Shown here: positions 37,078-45,594 of the stretch, piece by piece
How positions within the stretch are numbered: the first letter of the stretch is position 1
Layout: every line of letters starts with the position of its first letter
Source of the DNA: Erwinia psidii
GTDB lineage: Bacteria; Pseudomonadota; Gammaproteobacteria; Enterobacterales; Enterobacteriaceae
DNA: 64,000 nucleotides
NCBI RefSeq assembly: GCF_003846135.1
Contig: NZ_RHHM01000013.1
Span: forward strand, 62,001-126,000
Reading direction: 5' to 3'
Notes under the pieces: model-generated
Database searches by the model: none
What the model was told of the DNA's origin: nothing
Seen by the model: the letters and a program-made list of their open reading frames with translations, nothing else
Position numbers and translations under genes: made by a program

Positions 37078-38133
37078 ATGGAAAACTCAACCCGTAGGCT
37101 TTATAACCAGTACATTGCCCGTCAGGCCCTGCTTAACAGCGTACAGCCCGGCGACGTGGCGCAGGCTTTCAGCGTGGATCCATCCGTTCAGCAGCGCCTT
37201 GAAGCCGCAGCAATGGAAAGCGATGAATTTCTCAAGAATATTAACGTCTTCGGTGTGAAGGCGCAGGAAGGCCAGAAAATCCTGATTGGCAGCAAAGGTC
37301 CAGTCGCCAGCACCAACGACAGCAGCGATGGCTCTGCACGTCGCCAGCCGGTAGACAATCACTCAAAAGAGCCAAATAAATACCGCTGCCGCAAAGTGAA
37401 CTATGATTCCGCCGTCAGCTATGCGCAGCTTGATGCGTGGTCAATGCAGCCAAATTTTCAGGCGTTGATCAGCCAGGCTAATGCCCGACAGATTGCCCTT
37501 GACCGCATCATGATCGGATTTAACGGCACTTCTTATGCTGAGAAATCTGACCGTGTAGCGAATCCGCTGTTGCAGGATTGTGGCACTGGCTGGCTGCAAA
37601 AAATCCGTAATGACGCCGAATACCGTATCATCAAAGGCGTTACGCTGACCTCGCGTGATGAAGATAACAAGGTTGTGGCTAAGGGAACTTACGGCAATAT
37701 CGACGCCGCCATTTTCGACGCCAAAAACAGCCTGCTTGATCCCTGGCACCGCAAAGCACCCGATCTGGTTGTAATCATGGCCTCTGACCTGCTGACAGCC
37801 AGCAACTTCCCGAAACTCAACGCACTGAGTCAGACCAACCCAAACAGCGAGCTAATCGCCGGTCAGCTTATTGTCAGTCAGGAGCGCGTGGGTGGACTGC
37901 CAACCTTCTTTGCACCTTACTTTCCGTCTGACGGCGCACTGATCACCTCGTTCAAAAACCTGTCTGTGTATTACCAGCTGGGCGCGCTGCGTCGCAGCAT
38001 TATCGAAGAGCCACATTACAACCGTATCGCAACCTACCAGTCATCTAATGACGATCACGTTGTTGAAGACTACGGCAAGGTGGCGTTTATCGATGGTATT
38101 CAGTTTGCCCAGGCCGAACCGGTAGGCGAGTGA
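37078..38133 (+). CDS. N: Major capsid protein
   Basis: The P2 gpN homologue (351 residues; P2 357), HK97-fold shell protein cleaved by gpO. The N-terminus TRRLYNQYIARQALLNSV and the C-terminal HNRI-like EEPHYNRIATYQSSNDDHVVEDYG are typical. It lies directly after O in the O-N-M-L order. Confidence 0.96.
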   Translation: MENSTRRLYNQYIARQALLNSVQPGDVAQAFSVDPSVQQRLEAAAMESDEFLKNINVFGVKAQEGQKILIGSKGPVASTNDSSDGSARRQPVDNHSKEPNKYRCRKVNYDSAVSYAQLDAWSMQPNFQALISQANARQIALDRIMIGFNGTSYAEKSDRVANPLLQDCGTGWLQKIRNDAEYRIIKGVTLTSRDEDNKVVAKGTYGNIDAAIFDAKNSLLDPWHRKAPDLVVIMASDLLTASNFPKLNALSQTNPNSELIAGQLIVSQERVGGLPTFFAPYFPSDGALITSFKNLSVYYQLGALRRSIIEEPHYNRIATYQSSNDDHVVEDYGKVAFIDGIQFAQAEPVGE

Positions 38134-38151
38134 CAGAAGCGGCGGGGAGAA

Positions 38152-39012
38152 ATGACGATGTTAACACCGGCACAACGACACTTTCAGAAGGTCATGGCAG
38201 AACGCCGGGGGCAGGCGGATGAAGAATCCGATTTCCAGCGCACCGCGCATGAGCAAATTCTGCATCGCCTGCGCCTGGACCTGTCCCGCCTTAGCGGCGT
38301 GCAGTCCGAAGAAACCAAAGCCGAAATGAAGAAAGCCATGCTGCCTGAATACGAGGGATGGATTGACGGCACGCTCGACGGCGACAGCGGGCGGGAGGAT
38401 GAAGTCATTACCCGGCTGATGGTCTGGGCGATTGACTGTCGTGATCATGCGCTGGCGATGCAGCTGGGACGCTACGTGGTACGCCACGGACTGACACTGC
38501 CGGATAACTTCAACCGCACGGCAGCAACATTCCTGGCCGAAGAAATGAGCAAACCAGTGCTGACGCTTGCCGCCGCCGATGCCGACGCTGATTTATCAGA
38601 CAGTACAGCAACGCTTGATGAAGTGGCGGACATTGTTGCCGACAGCGATATGCCGGATGTGGTGCGCGCCAAGTTGTGCAAGGCTCGTGCGCTGGCCCGC
38701 CGTGGTACGACTGATGTAACAACCAAAGCTGAAGCGCTGGCGCTGTTCCGTGAGGCGCTGACGCGCAACCCCAACGCCGGGGTGAAAAAAGAGATCGCCA
38801 CGCTTGCCCGTGAAGTTAAGAAACTGTCTGCGGAGGATGGCACGGATAAAGGGGAAGCGGCCAGCATCGACAAAACTGACGGTACTGCCGGGTCTGTTCC
38901 TGAAAAGGCCACCGCCAGCGCAGCGGCTAAAACGTCTGTACGTAAAACCACGACTAAGACGGCAACAGGCAAAGCGGCAACCCGCAAACCTGCCAGCCAG
39001 AAAAAGAATTAA
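38152..39012 (+). CDS. M: Terminase small subunit (endonuclease) M
   Basis: The P2 gpM homologue (286 residues; P2 247). The domain with MLPEYEGWIDGTL near residue 63 and MVWAIDCRDHALAMQLGRYVVRHGLTLPDNF near residue 90 matches gpM. The last 50 residues are rich in Ala, Thr and Lys (KTATGKAATRKPASQKKN), a basic disordered tail that P2 gpM also has. Start could be 38158. Confidence 0.9.
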   Translation: MTMLTPAQRHFQKVMAERRGQADEESDFQRTAHEQILHRLRLDLSRLSGVQSEETKAEMKKAMLPEYEGWIDGTLDGDSGREDEVITRLMVWAIDCRDHALAMQLGRYVVRHGLTLPDNFNRTAATFLAEEMSKPVLTLAAADADADLSDSTATLDEVADIVADSDMPDVVRAKLCKARALARRGTTDVTTKAEALALFREALTRNPNAGVKKEIATLAREVKKLSAEDGTDKGEAASIDKTDGTAGSVPEKATASAAAKTSVRKTTTKTATGKAATRKPASQKKN

Positions 39013-39110
39013 CGACTTCGGCCCCGTCCGACAGGCGGCGCGGGTGGATATCTGCCCGTATTCGGTCTTTTGACCACCCGCCCACCGCCTGATTTATGGG
39101 AGATAAGTGC

Positions 39111-39635
39111 ATGAGCAGCCTTGTGGCAAACAAGCGCGTATTGCCTGCCGGGAGTGATACCCCCGATGTTGATGATGGTGACGCCACCGTCAGCGCCGGG
39201 GACTTCTGGCCGGTGATTAAGTTGAGCGATCTCCGTCTGGCCGCGCGCATCACCGGGGGTATCACCACGTCCAGGCTGATGCATGTCACCACGGAAGCGG
39301 TAGCCCATGTCACCGCGCAGTTGCTGGACTGGCGTGCCGGTCAGGTCAAAGCAGGTTTTCACACGTTGGAAGATGTGCCTTCAGCCCTGCCATCAGGTGA
39401 GATGGAAAAGCTGATGATCAACGGTGAAAACGTGAAGGTGTACCGCTTCCGACGTGCGGTCTATTCGATTGCCAGGGCGCTGGTCCTTGAGGGCTATCGC
39501 GATGTTGATACCACGGCGAAAGGCGACAAAGACGCCACCGCGCTTGACCTGCAACGGGATGATCTCTGGCGGGATGCCCGCTGGAGTATCGCTGATATTC
39601 GCGGCGCGCCGCGACTCTATGCGGAGCTGTGCTGA
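39111..39635 (+). CDS. L: Head completion protein L
   Basis: The P2 gpL homologue (174 residues; P2 169), which closes the filled head. The start at 39111 (MSSLVANKRVLPAG) is five codons inside a longer frame and better spaced from GGGAG. DGDFWP-like AGDFWPVIKLSDLRLAARI near residue 25 and LYRRAV-like YRFRRAVYSIARALVLEGYRD near residue 110 are family features. It overlaps X by one base. Confidence 0.93.
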   Translation: MSSLVANKRVLPAGSDTPDVDDGDATVSAGDFWPVIKLSDLRLAARITGGITTSRLMHVTTEAVAHVTAQLLDWRAGQVKAGFHTLEDVPSALPSGEMEKLMINGENVKVYRFRRAVYSIARALVLEGYRDVDTTAKGDKDATALDLQRDDLWRDARWSIADIRGAPRLYAELC

Positions 39636-39835
39636 TGAAGGTTAAAGCGTTACAGGGGGATACGGTGGATTTGCTTTGCTGGCGTCACTACGGCACCACG
39701 CAGGGCGTGACCGAAAAAGTATTATCTGCCAATCCCGGACTGAGCCAGCAGGTTTTTCTGGATACCGGACAGGAGATCGAGCTGCCGGAAATCACCCGCA
39801 GCACAAAACGGGAGACAGTGCAGCTATGGGATTAG
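39635..39835 (+). CDS. X: Tail protein X
   Basis: A 66-residue protein matching P2 gpX (67), a LysM-like tail component (MKVKALQGDTVDLLCWRHYG). Overlaps L by one base and the holin by ten. Confidence 0.93.
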   Translation: MKVKALQGDTVDLLCWRHYGTTQGVTEKVLSANPGLSQQVFLDTGQEIELPEITRSTKRETVQLWD

Positions 39836-40128
39836 GTTTTTTTCAGCGTCTGAATGACTGGCTGACGTTCACCATGTCAGCGTTGGTAACGGGCATCGGT
39901 GTAATGACATTAAGCGAAAAAATAGCGCTGGCCGGGCTGCTGATCGGGATAGTTTTTGGTCTCCGTGGCTGGCTTTATCGGGCACGCATTGAACGCGGCC
40001 AGCAGCGTCGCAACGATCTGATTAATCAGATTCTGCTACAGGCGGAACGCCATCCGCTCAGCGCTGCCGACAGGCGCGCACTTTCACTGCTGCAACAGGA
40101 TGCCCCGGAAGATGAAAAAGCCTGTTAG
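39826..40128 (+). CDS. Holin, HP1/S21-like
   Basis: A 100-residue protein with two hydrophobic helices: residues 10-28 (WLTFTMSALVTGIGVMTL) and 32-50 (IALAGLLIGIVFGLRGWLY), then a charged tail. This is the class II or pinholin layout and does not resemble the three-helix P2 gpY. It overlaps the endolysin start, as lysis genes do. With a SAR endolysin downstream, a pinholin role that collapses the membrane potential is plausible. Confidence 0.7.
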   Translation: MGLGFFQRLNDWLTFTMSALVTGIGVMTLSEKIALAGLLIGIVFGLRGWLYRARIERGQQRRNDLINQILLQAERHPLSAADRRALSLLQQDAPEDEKAC

Positions 40129-40657
40129 AAAATGTGCGATTGCGGTCATCGTCGCGCTGGGCGCCACGCTCAGCCCCGCCACGTTGCGCACCTCACAGGA
40201 AGCTCAGCAGAAGATAGCGGCCTGGGAAGACTGCCGTAAAACCCCCTACTACTGCCCCACCGGCGTGCTGACGGTCGGGATTGGCTCAACAGGTGGGGTT
40301 GAAAACCGCGAATACAGCGACAGTGAAATTGCCGGTCGCTGGGTTAACGATCTGACGCGGGCAGAAAACTGTATTAACCAGAATTTTGAGGCGGCGTATA
40401 TGTCACAGTCAGCGTTTGAGGCGATGACCGATGCGGCGCTTAACGTAGGTTGTACCGGCCTGATGTGGTTCACCAACGGGCAGGGACGAAAACAGCGCAC
40501 CACTATCTGGAAGAATGCCCGGTCACATGACTGGCAGGCGATGTGCAACCGCCTGACGGACTTTGTTAACAGCGCAGGTCAGCGCAGTCAGGGGTTGGTT
40601 AACCGAAGAACGGATTTCAAAGCCTGGTGCCTGCGTGATATGGAGAACACCCGGTGA
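40112..40657 (+). CDS. SAR endolysin (GH24 lysozyme) with catalytic Cys
   Basis: A 181-residue muramidase. The N-terminal weakly hydrophobic helix (residues 8-22) is rich in Ala and Gly, typical of a signal-arrest-release domain. The catalytic site follows the spacing E-x8-(D/C)-x5-T: E39, C48 and T54 in AAWEDCRKTPYYCPTGVLTVGIG. A Cys in the middle position is the phage P1 Lyz arrangement, and Cys8 in the SAR helix could cage it by a disulfide until release. P2 gpK is a different enzyme, so the lysis gene has been replaced. Confidence 0.85.
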   Translation: MKKPVRKCAIAVIVALGATLSPATLRTSQEAQQKIAAWEDCRKTPYYCPTGVLTVGIGSTGGVENREYSDSEIAGRWVNDLTRAENCINQNFEAAYMSQSAFEAMTDAALNVGCTGLMWFTNGQGRKQRTTIWKNARSHDWQAMCNRLTDFVNSAGQRSQGLVNRRTDFKAWCLRDMENTR

Positions 40658-40791
40658 AACCGGCACTGACGGTAGCCGTAATGCTCTGTGGTCTGGCCGT
40701 CTGGTGGTTCAGCCAGCAGCGTTATATGGCCGGGTATAGCAAGGCTGATGCTGAGTGGTCGCTGAAATGGAAACAGCGTGATGCGGATGAT

Positions 40792-40824
40792 GCCACAGCG
40801 CTGGCTGAACGCCAGCGCTGTGGC
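40792..40824. repeat. Perfect 14-bp inverted repeat in the spanin gene
   Basis: GCCACAGCGCTGGC and GCCAGCGCTGTGGC flank a five-base loop (TGAAC). The spanin reading frame changes at the right arm. Confidence 0.9.
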
Positions 40825-40859
40825 CAGAAAAGAAGAGCAACGCCGACAGGGGGAAATTG

Positions 40860-41165
40860 ATGAGATCAGAAAACAGGCCAGCCAGCAGCTTGCTGACACT
40901 CAGGCTGATGCCGATCGCGCCCGCGCTGCTTCTCGTGGGTTGCACGACAGGGCCGGTAAACTCGCCAGGCAGCTGGCAGAACGTGAGCGCGCCTGCGGTG
41001 CCGGTACTCCCGGCAGAAGCCAGGCAGAAACCAGCGGAGCCGCATTGCTTGCCGACCTGTTCCGCCGCGCTGATGAGCGCGCGGGAGAGCTGGCAGGAGA
41101 GGCTGACAAGGCAAGAGCCAGAGGGCTGGCCTGCGAAGCTGCCTATGATTCAATCAGCCGACTGA
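40860..41165 (+). CDS. lysC: Outer-membrane spanin (LysC/Rz1) lipoprotein
   Basis: A 101-residue protein embedded in a third frame within the inner spanin gene, the usual Rz/Rz1 arrangement. ALLLVGC at about residues 23-29 is a lipobox; the mature chain is Pro-rich (SAPAVPVLPAEARQKPAEP), as in o-spanins. Its ATG overlaps the premature stop of the first spanin frame (TGATG). Confidence 0.75.
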   Translation: MRSENRPASSLLTLRLMPIAPALLLVGCTTGPVNSPGSWQNVSAPAVPVLPAEARQKPAEPHCLPTCSAALMSARESWQERLTRQEPEGWPAKLPMIQSAD

Positions 41166-41174
41166 GGTAATACC

Positions 41175-41636
41175 ATGCTGAAAGCAGATTCTCTGCGCGA
41201 AATGCTGACCCGCGCAAACAAATGGTGCAGGGCCAACCCTGAAGCCTTCACCGTGTTTGTGGAAGAGGGAAACATTGAAACGACCGGCGAAACACCGTCA
41301 TTCATGTACCGTTATACCCTGGTGTTGTTTGTGATGAATTTTGCCGGTGATATTGATGATTTCACCCTGCCGCTGATGGCATGGCTCTGGAACAACCAGC
41401 CCTGCCTGCTGCTGAACCCGGAGAAGAACCGGGACATTAAATTTACGACGCTTATTAACAACGATGACACCGCCGATATTCTCTTTGAAATGCCGCTTCG
41501 CGAGCGGGTAAAAGTCTCCCTGGATGAAAACGGCATACCCCGCGCGGAGCATTTGCCGGAACCCAGACCGCGCATCCCGTCAGCGGACGGAGACTGGAGC
41601 ACTGTCTTTGACGATGCCACATGGGAGGCTGCATGA
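41175..41636 (+). CDS. R: Tail completion protein R
   Basis: The P2 gpR homologue (153 residues; P2 155), acting with gpS in tail-head joining. MYRYTLVLFVMNFAGDIDDFTLPLMAWLWNNQP near residue 45 is the conserved core. It overlaps S by 4 bases (ATGA). Confidence 0.93.
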   Translation: MLKADSLREMLTRANKWCRANPEAFTVFVEEGNIETTGETPSFMYRYTLVLFVMNFAGDIDDFTLPLMAWLWNNQPCLLLNPEKNRDIKFTTLINNDDTADILFEMPLRERVKVSLDENGIPRAEHLPEPRPRIPSADGDWSTVFDDATWEAA

Positions 41637-42271
41637 ATCAGGATATCTTCCGTGAGCTGGATCAGGTGTTCAGCGACATCCTGTCAGGCACCTCGCAGGC
41701 CGGACGTATCCGCACCGCGCGTGCTGTCGGGCAGGCGCTGAAACGCAGCCAGCAACAGCGTATCAGAGCGCAGAAAAATCCCGGAGGATCGGCGTATCCT
41801 GCACGCCGCCGCAGGGTGCTGCGCTCACAGCAGGGTATTGTTTTTATCTGGCAGGGTGAGATCCGACGCCTGAAGAACTGGCACGGTGGCCGGGGAAAGT
41901 ACGGGCGCACCCTGACAGGCTTTGACGAGGAACGCAACGCCATTCGCACATTCTACCGCAGCGATATCGAACGCTATATCGAAATCAACATGCAGTCAGT
42001 GCGCCACAGCACCACAAAGAAAGTGCCGATGTTTCAGCGGTTACGAGGTTATCGCTTTCTCAAAGTGCGCGCTGATGCAGGCGGCACTAACGTTGGCTTT
42101 GATGGCGTGGCCGCACGTATTGCCCGTGTCCACCAGTACGGCCAGCGCGATCAGGTCGGGCCGGGTGCTTTTGCTAAATATCCGGTACGTGAGCTGCTGG
42201 GCTTTACCGCTGGCGATGAGCGGATGATTACGGAACAGGTGATTAACAGCCTGGGGAGCGTCGCACGGTGA
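41633..42271 (+). CDS. S: Tail completion protein S
   Basis: A 212-residue gpS homologue (virion morphogenesis family), longer than P2 gpS (150). The start at 41633 overlaps R. The conserved core runs from about residue 35 (ALKRSQQQRIRAQKNPGGSAY) to ARVHQYGQRDQVGP near residue 165. It ends in a GTG-overlap with V; no terminator separates the completion genes from the baseplate genes. Confidence 0.9.
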   Translation: MNQDIFRELDQVFSDILSGTSQAGRIRTARAVGQALKRSQQQRIRAQKNPGGSAYPARRRRVLRSQQGIVFIWQGEIRRLKNWHGGRGKYGRTLTGFDEERNAIRTFYRSDIERYIEINMQSVRHSTTKKVPMFQRLRGYRFLKVRADAGGTNVGFDGVAARIARVHQYGQRDQVGPGAFAKYPVRELLGFTAGDERMITEQVINSLGSVAR

Positions 42272-42843
42272 ACGCTGAACTGATCCGCCTGCTGGAAAAT
42301 ATTCTTCGTGGCGGCGTTGTTATTGCCGTTGATGAAGAGAGCTGGCGAGTGCGTGTGCAAAGCGGCGAACTTCAGACCGACTGGCTACGCTGGAACGCCA
42401 CACGCGCCGGGGTGTTCAGTATCTGGGTGCCGCCTTCAGTCGGTGAGCAGGTCTTGCTGGGCTGTATTGGTGGCAACCCTGAAACGGCAGTCATTATCTG
42501 CAGTCTGTACAGCAACGCTAACCCTGCACCGGGCAGCAGCCTGAAAGAGATGGTGCTGACAGCGCCAGACGGTGTCTCTTTCCGCTATGACGCACAGGCC
42601 GGTGCACTGGAAGCGCAGGGTATAAAGACCGCACATATCAAAGCCTCTGCCAGCGTCACGCTTGAAACGCCGGTGGTGGAATGCACCGACCATCTGAAAG
42701 TGCGGACGTTCGAACTGACGGAAGGCGGCACGATGAAGGGTAATATCACTCATTCTGACGGATCGCTTTCGTCTAACGGCAAGGTGCTGCACACGCACAA
42801 GCACCCAGGCGACAGCGGCGGCACTACAGGGACACCGTTATGA
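42268..42843 (+). CDS. V: Baseplate spike protein V
   Basis: The P2 gpV homologue (191 residues; P2 211), the membrane-piercing spike. An OB-fold region around residues 15-80 is followed by a triple beta-helix (CTDHLKVRTFELTEGGTMKGNITHSDG) and the C-terminal HTHKHPGDSGGTTG, whose HxH binds the iron at the spike tip in P2. GTG start overlapping S. Confidence 0.95.
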   Translation: MNAELIRLLENILRGGVVIAVDEESWRVRVQSGELQTDWLRWNATRAGVFSIWVPPSVGEQVLLGCIGGNPETAVIICSLYSNANPAPGSSLKEMVLTAPDGVSFRYDAQAGALEAQGIKTAHIKASASVTLETPVVECTDHLKVRTFELTEGGTMKGNITHSDGSLSSNGKVLHTHKHPGDSGGTTGTPL

Positions 42844-43208
42844 CAGTCCGTTATACCGGCATGAACCCGGACGGCACCGGCCTGCTTACCGACAACGATC
42901 AGCTGTGGAATTCCGTGCGCGACATCCTGACCACACCGCTGGCAAGCCGGGTAATGCGCCGGGATTACGGCAGTCTGATCCCCGATTTGCTGGATGCCCC
43001 TCAGAACGAAGTGACGCGCCTGCAATGTATGAGCGCCGCCGCGATTGCGCTTACGCAGTGGGAGCCGCGCATCGCCCTGAGCGGCATCAGTATTAGCTAT
43101 TCAAAAGATGGCGCTGTTACCGCTGAACTGAGCGGCATCATTACCGAAACCATGCAGGCGGCGGGCAGCGTGTTGACGCTCAGGAGTGGCAGCAATGGCA
43201 ACGGTTGA
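42840..43208 (+). CDS. W: Baseplate wedge protein W
   Basis: A 122-residue gp25-like protein (P2 gpW 115) with the conserved ILTTPLASRVMRRDYGSLIPDLLD near residue 24 and WEPRIALSGI near residue 75. It overlaps both V and J. Confidence 0.95.
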   Translation: MTVRYTGMNPDGTGLLTDNDQLWNSVRDILTTPLASRVMRRDYGSLIPDLLDAPQNEVTRLQCMSAAAIALTQWEPRIALSGISISYSKDGAVTAELSGIITETMQAAGSVLTLRSGSNGNG

Positions 43209-44091
43209 TTTATCGCAGCTACCACAGCCGCAAATTATTGAAGTACTGGACTTTGAAGCCATTCTCAGCGAGGTAAAAGCAGCGATGGTTGCAGCATTTC
43301 CGCAGGCACAGCAGGCATCTGTTACTGCCGCGCTGGAGCTGGAATCTGAACCGCTGAACATCATAGCGCAGGTGATCGCCTACCGCGAAATGGTGCTCAG
43401 GCAACGAATTAATGACGGCGCAGCAGCGTGTATGTTGAGCCACGCGGTTTCATCCGATCTGGATAACCTCGCGGGCAACCTTGACACCGAACGTCTGATT
43501 ATTACCCCGGCAACGGCAACCACCGATGCGGTAACGGAGAGTGACAGCGCATTACGATTGCGCGCGCAGGCGTCGTTTGACGGACTGAGCGTCGCCGGGC
43601 CGAGCGGCGCATATGAATATTTTGCCCGCAGCGCCAGCGGCCAGGTGGCGGATGCGAACGCAACCAGTCCGTCACCCGCCGTAGTGGTGGTTTCCGTGCT
43701 GTCCTCCGAAGGAGACGGTACGGCCAGCGATGAGCTGCTGGCAACGGTAAATCAGGCGCTTTCTGCTGATGACAGGCGTCCTGTCGGTGATCGCCTGATC
43801 GTACAGTCTGCGGAAATCGTGAATTATCAGATAGACGCGCTGCTGTATTTCTACCCCGGCCCGGAGTCCGAGCCAATCCATACCGCCGCGCAGGCCGCGC
43901 TCCAGTCATGGCTGAGCCAACAGGGCAGGATTGGCCGCGGCGTTGCGCGCTCTGCCATCATCGCAGCACTGCATGTTCAGGGCGTGCAGCGCGTGGAGTT
44001 GCTGGAGCCTGCCAGCGATATTGTGATTGCCGATACGCAGGCGGCACGCTGTGAGTCCTTCACGATTACGGAAGGTGGTACCGATGAATAG
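43195..44091 (+). CDS. J: Baseplate protein J
   Basis: The P2 gpJ homologue (298 residues; P2 302), baseplate wedge. DLSQLPQPQIIEVLDFEAILSE opens the protein; GPSGAYEYFARSAS near residue 138 and GRGVARSAIIAALHVQGVQRVEL near residue 250 are family features. Start 43195 rather than 43186 by similarity. Confidence 0.94.
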   Translation: MATVDLSQLPQPQIIEVLDFEAILSEVKAAMVAAFPQAQQASVTAALELESEPLNIIAQVIAYREMVLRQRINDGAAACMLSHAVSSDLDNLAGNLDTERLIITPATATTDAVTESDSALRLRAQASFDGLSVAGPSGAYEYFARSASGQVADANATSPSPAVVVVSVLSSEGDGTASDELLATVNQALSADDRRPVGDRLIVQSAEIVNYQIDALLYFYPGPESEPIHTAAQAALQSWLSQQGRIGRGVARSAIIAALHVQGVQRVELLEPASDIVIADTQAARCESFTITEGGTDE

Positions 44092-44698
44092 TCAGATACT
44101 GCCGCCTTCATCCAGCGACTTTATGCGTTGCACCACTCAGGCCACGGAACGGCTAACCGATATCCCCGTCGATCTGCGCAAGCTGTGGCATACGAAAGAT
44201 TGTCCTGTCGATCTGCTGCCGTATCTTGCGTGGGCGCTGTCCGTTGACCGCTGGGATAAGAACTGGTCAGAACAGACTAAGCGGCAGGTGATTAAAGCCT
44301 CCTGGCTGGTTCACCGCCAGAAGGGCACCATTGCAGCACTGAGGCGGGTTGTGGAACCCTTTGGCTATCTGCTGAGGGTGATCGAGTGGTGGCAAAGTGA
44401 TGAGGAGCCGGGAACCTTCCGGCTTGAAATCGGTATTCAGGAACAGGGGATAACCGAGGAAACCTGGTCCGAACTGGAGCGGCTGATTGACGATGCCAAA
44501 CCCCGCAGCCGCCACCTGAAAGGGCTGTCCCTTTCGCTGCAATCTTCGGGGGCGTTTCATACAGGTGCTGGGTGCTGCCTGGGCGATACGCTGACCGTGT
44601 ACCCTTACTTTCCTGAAACTACAGCCGTGGGCGGTCACAGTTACACCGGCGCGGCAGTCCATTTAACTGACATCGTGGAGGTCACAGGTGGCAACTAA
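44084..44698 (+). CDS. I: Tail protein I
   Basis: The P2 gpI homologue (204 residues; P2 176). LPPSSSDFMRCTTQATERLTDIPVDLRKLW at the start and LLPYLAWALSVDRWDKNW near residue 45 match the family. Its N-terminus overlaps J and its end overlaps H. Confidence 0.93.
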   Translation: MNSQILPPSSSDFMRCTTQATERLTDIPVDLRKLWHTKDCPVDLLPYLAWALSVDRWDKNWSEQTKRQVIKASWLVHRQKGTIAALRRVVEPFGYLLRVIEWWQSDEEPGTFRLEIGIQEQGITEETWSELERLIDDAKPRSRHLKGLSLSLQSSGAFHTGAGCCLGDTLTVYPYFPETTAVGGHSYTGAAVHLTDIVEVTGGN

Positions 44699-45593
44699 AT
44701 ATTTTGCCCTGTTAACATCCGTCGGAGCGGCAAAGCTGGCGAATGCTGCCGCGCTGGGAGAACAGCTGGAAATTACCTCAATGGCCGTGGGCGATGGGGC
44801 CGGTGAGTTGCCGATGCCGGATGCTGCACAAACCACGCTGGTAAATGAATTACGGCGCGGCCCGCTTAATACACTGAGCGTTGATCCGGATAATACCAAC
44901 CAGATAATTGCAGAACAGGTGATCCCGGATAGCGCCGGAGGGTGGTGGATACGCGAAATTGGCCTGTATGATTCGTCGGGCGATCTGATTGCCATAGCCA
45001 ACTGTGCGGAAACCTACAAACCACAGCTACAGGAGGGCAGCGGGCGTGTTCAGGTTATTCGTATGATCCTGATCGTCAGCAGCACCGACGCGATCACGCT
45101 GAAAATCGATCCCTCTGTCGTACTGGCAACCCGCCAGTATACGGATAATGCCCTGACTACGGCTCTGAATAATCTGAATCTTAACGATGCAGCCAGAATG
45201 GGCGTGGCAACAGCGGCGCAAATGGCCGAGGGAACGGCAACCGATCTGCTGCCAAGCGTGGCAGCGGTGATGGGACTGTTCAGCAAAGGCCCGTTTACTG
45301 CCAATGACTATGTGCGCATTCCCGATGTACCGGGTGGATTAATTATTCAGTTTGCTACGGTGAGATCGGGCGCATCCGGTGCCTGTGCCTGGACACACCC
45401 GATCCCGTTTCCTGGTGCAAGGCTTGCCGCATGGGGTATTTGCCATCGTACTAACGTTAGCGGTACCGACTCCCCGACAATCTCATTTGATGATATCTCT
45501 GACGTAACGCCAAAAACGGTCACTAACTTTAACCTGCGCGTCAATGGCGCGGCAGGCGCGTATTCTGCCTGTGTAATGGCCCTGGGGTACTGA
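44688..45593 (+). CDS. H: Short tail fibre protein H
   Basis: A 301-residue fibre with a P2-type attachment domain (residues 1-150, KYFALLTSVGAAKLANAAALGEQ and IREIGLYDSSGDLIAIANC) but less than half the length of P2 gpH (669). The distal end (VIQF-type GGLIIQFATVRSG ... RVNGAAGAYSACVMALGY) resembles the gp53-like or pyocin-fibre tip domain, the likely receptor-binding part. GTG start. The lack of the long shaft implies a different receptor reach from P2. Confidence 0.85.
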   Translation: MATKYFALLTSVGAAKLANAAALGEQLEITSMAVGDGAGELPMPDAAQTTLVNELRRGPLNTLSVDPDNTNQIIAEQVIPDSAGGWWIREIGLYDSSGDLIAIANCAETYKPQLQEGSGRVQVIRMILIVSSTDAITLKIDPSVVLATRQYTDNALTTALNNLNLNDAARMGVATAAQMAEGTATDLLPSVAAVMGLFSKGPFTANDYVRIPDVPGGLIIQFATVRSGASGACAWTHPIPFPGARLAAWGICHRTNVSGTDSPTISFDDISDVTPKTVTNFNLRVNGAAGAYSACVMALGY

Positions 45594-45594
45594 T

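Larger units (their letters stand above)
40654..41170 (+). pseudogene. lysB: Inner-membrane spanin (LysB/Rz), frameshifted
   Basis: Frame one (40654-40860) gives the signal anchor (ALTVAVMLCGLAVWWF, residues 4-19) and the start of the periplasmic helix, then stops after 68 codons. The rest of the coiled coil (ARKEEQRRQGEIDEIRKQASQQ ... AYDSISRLR) continues to 41170 in another frame. Joining them needs a net shift of one base at about 40818-40824. The second part alone has no membrane segment. The break lies at the edge of a perfect 14-bp inverted repeat. The gene is probably inactive, unless the hairpin stimulates programmed frameshifting. Confidence 0.7.

Noticed and set aside
38860-39009. 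Low-complexity Ala/Thr/Lys tail at the end of M as a new DNA-binding domain
   Set aside because: P2 gpM itself ends in a basic, low-complexity tail, so this is a family feature.
40778-41170. A separate complete gene starting at 40778 in the spanin region
   Set aside because: It lacks a membrane segment and continues the coiled coil of the upstream frame; a frameshifted spanin explains both parts.
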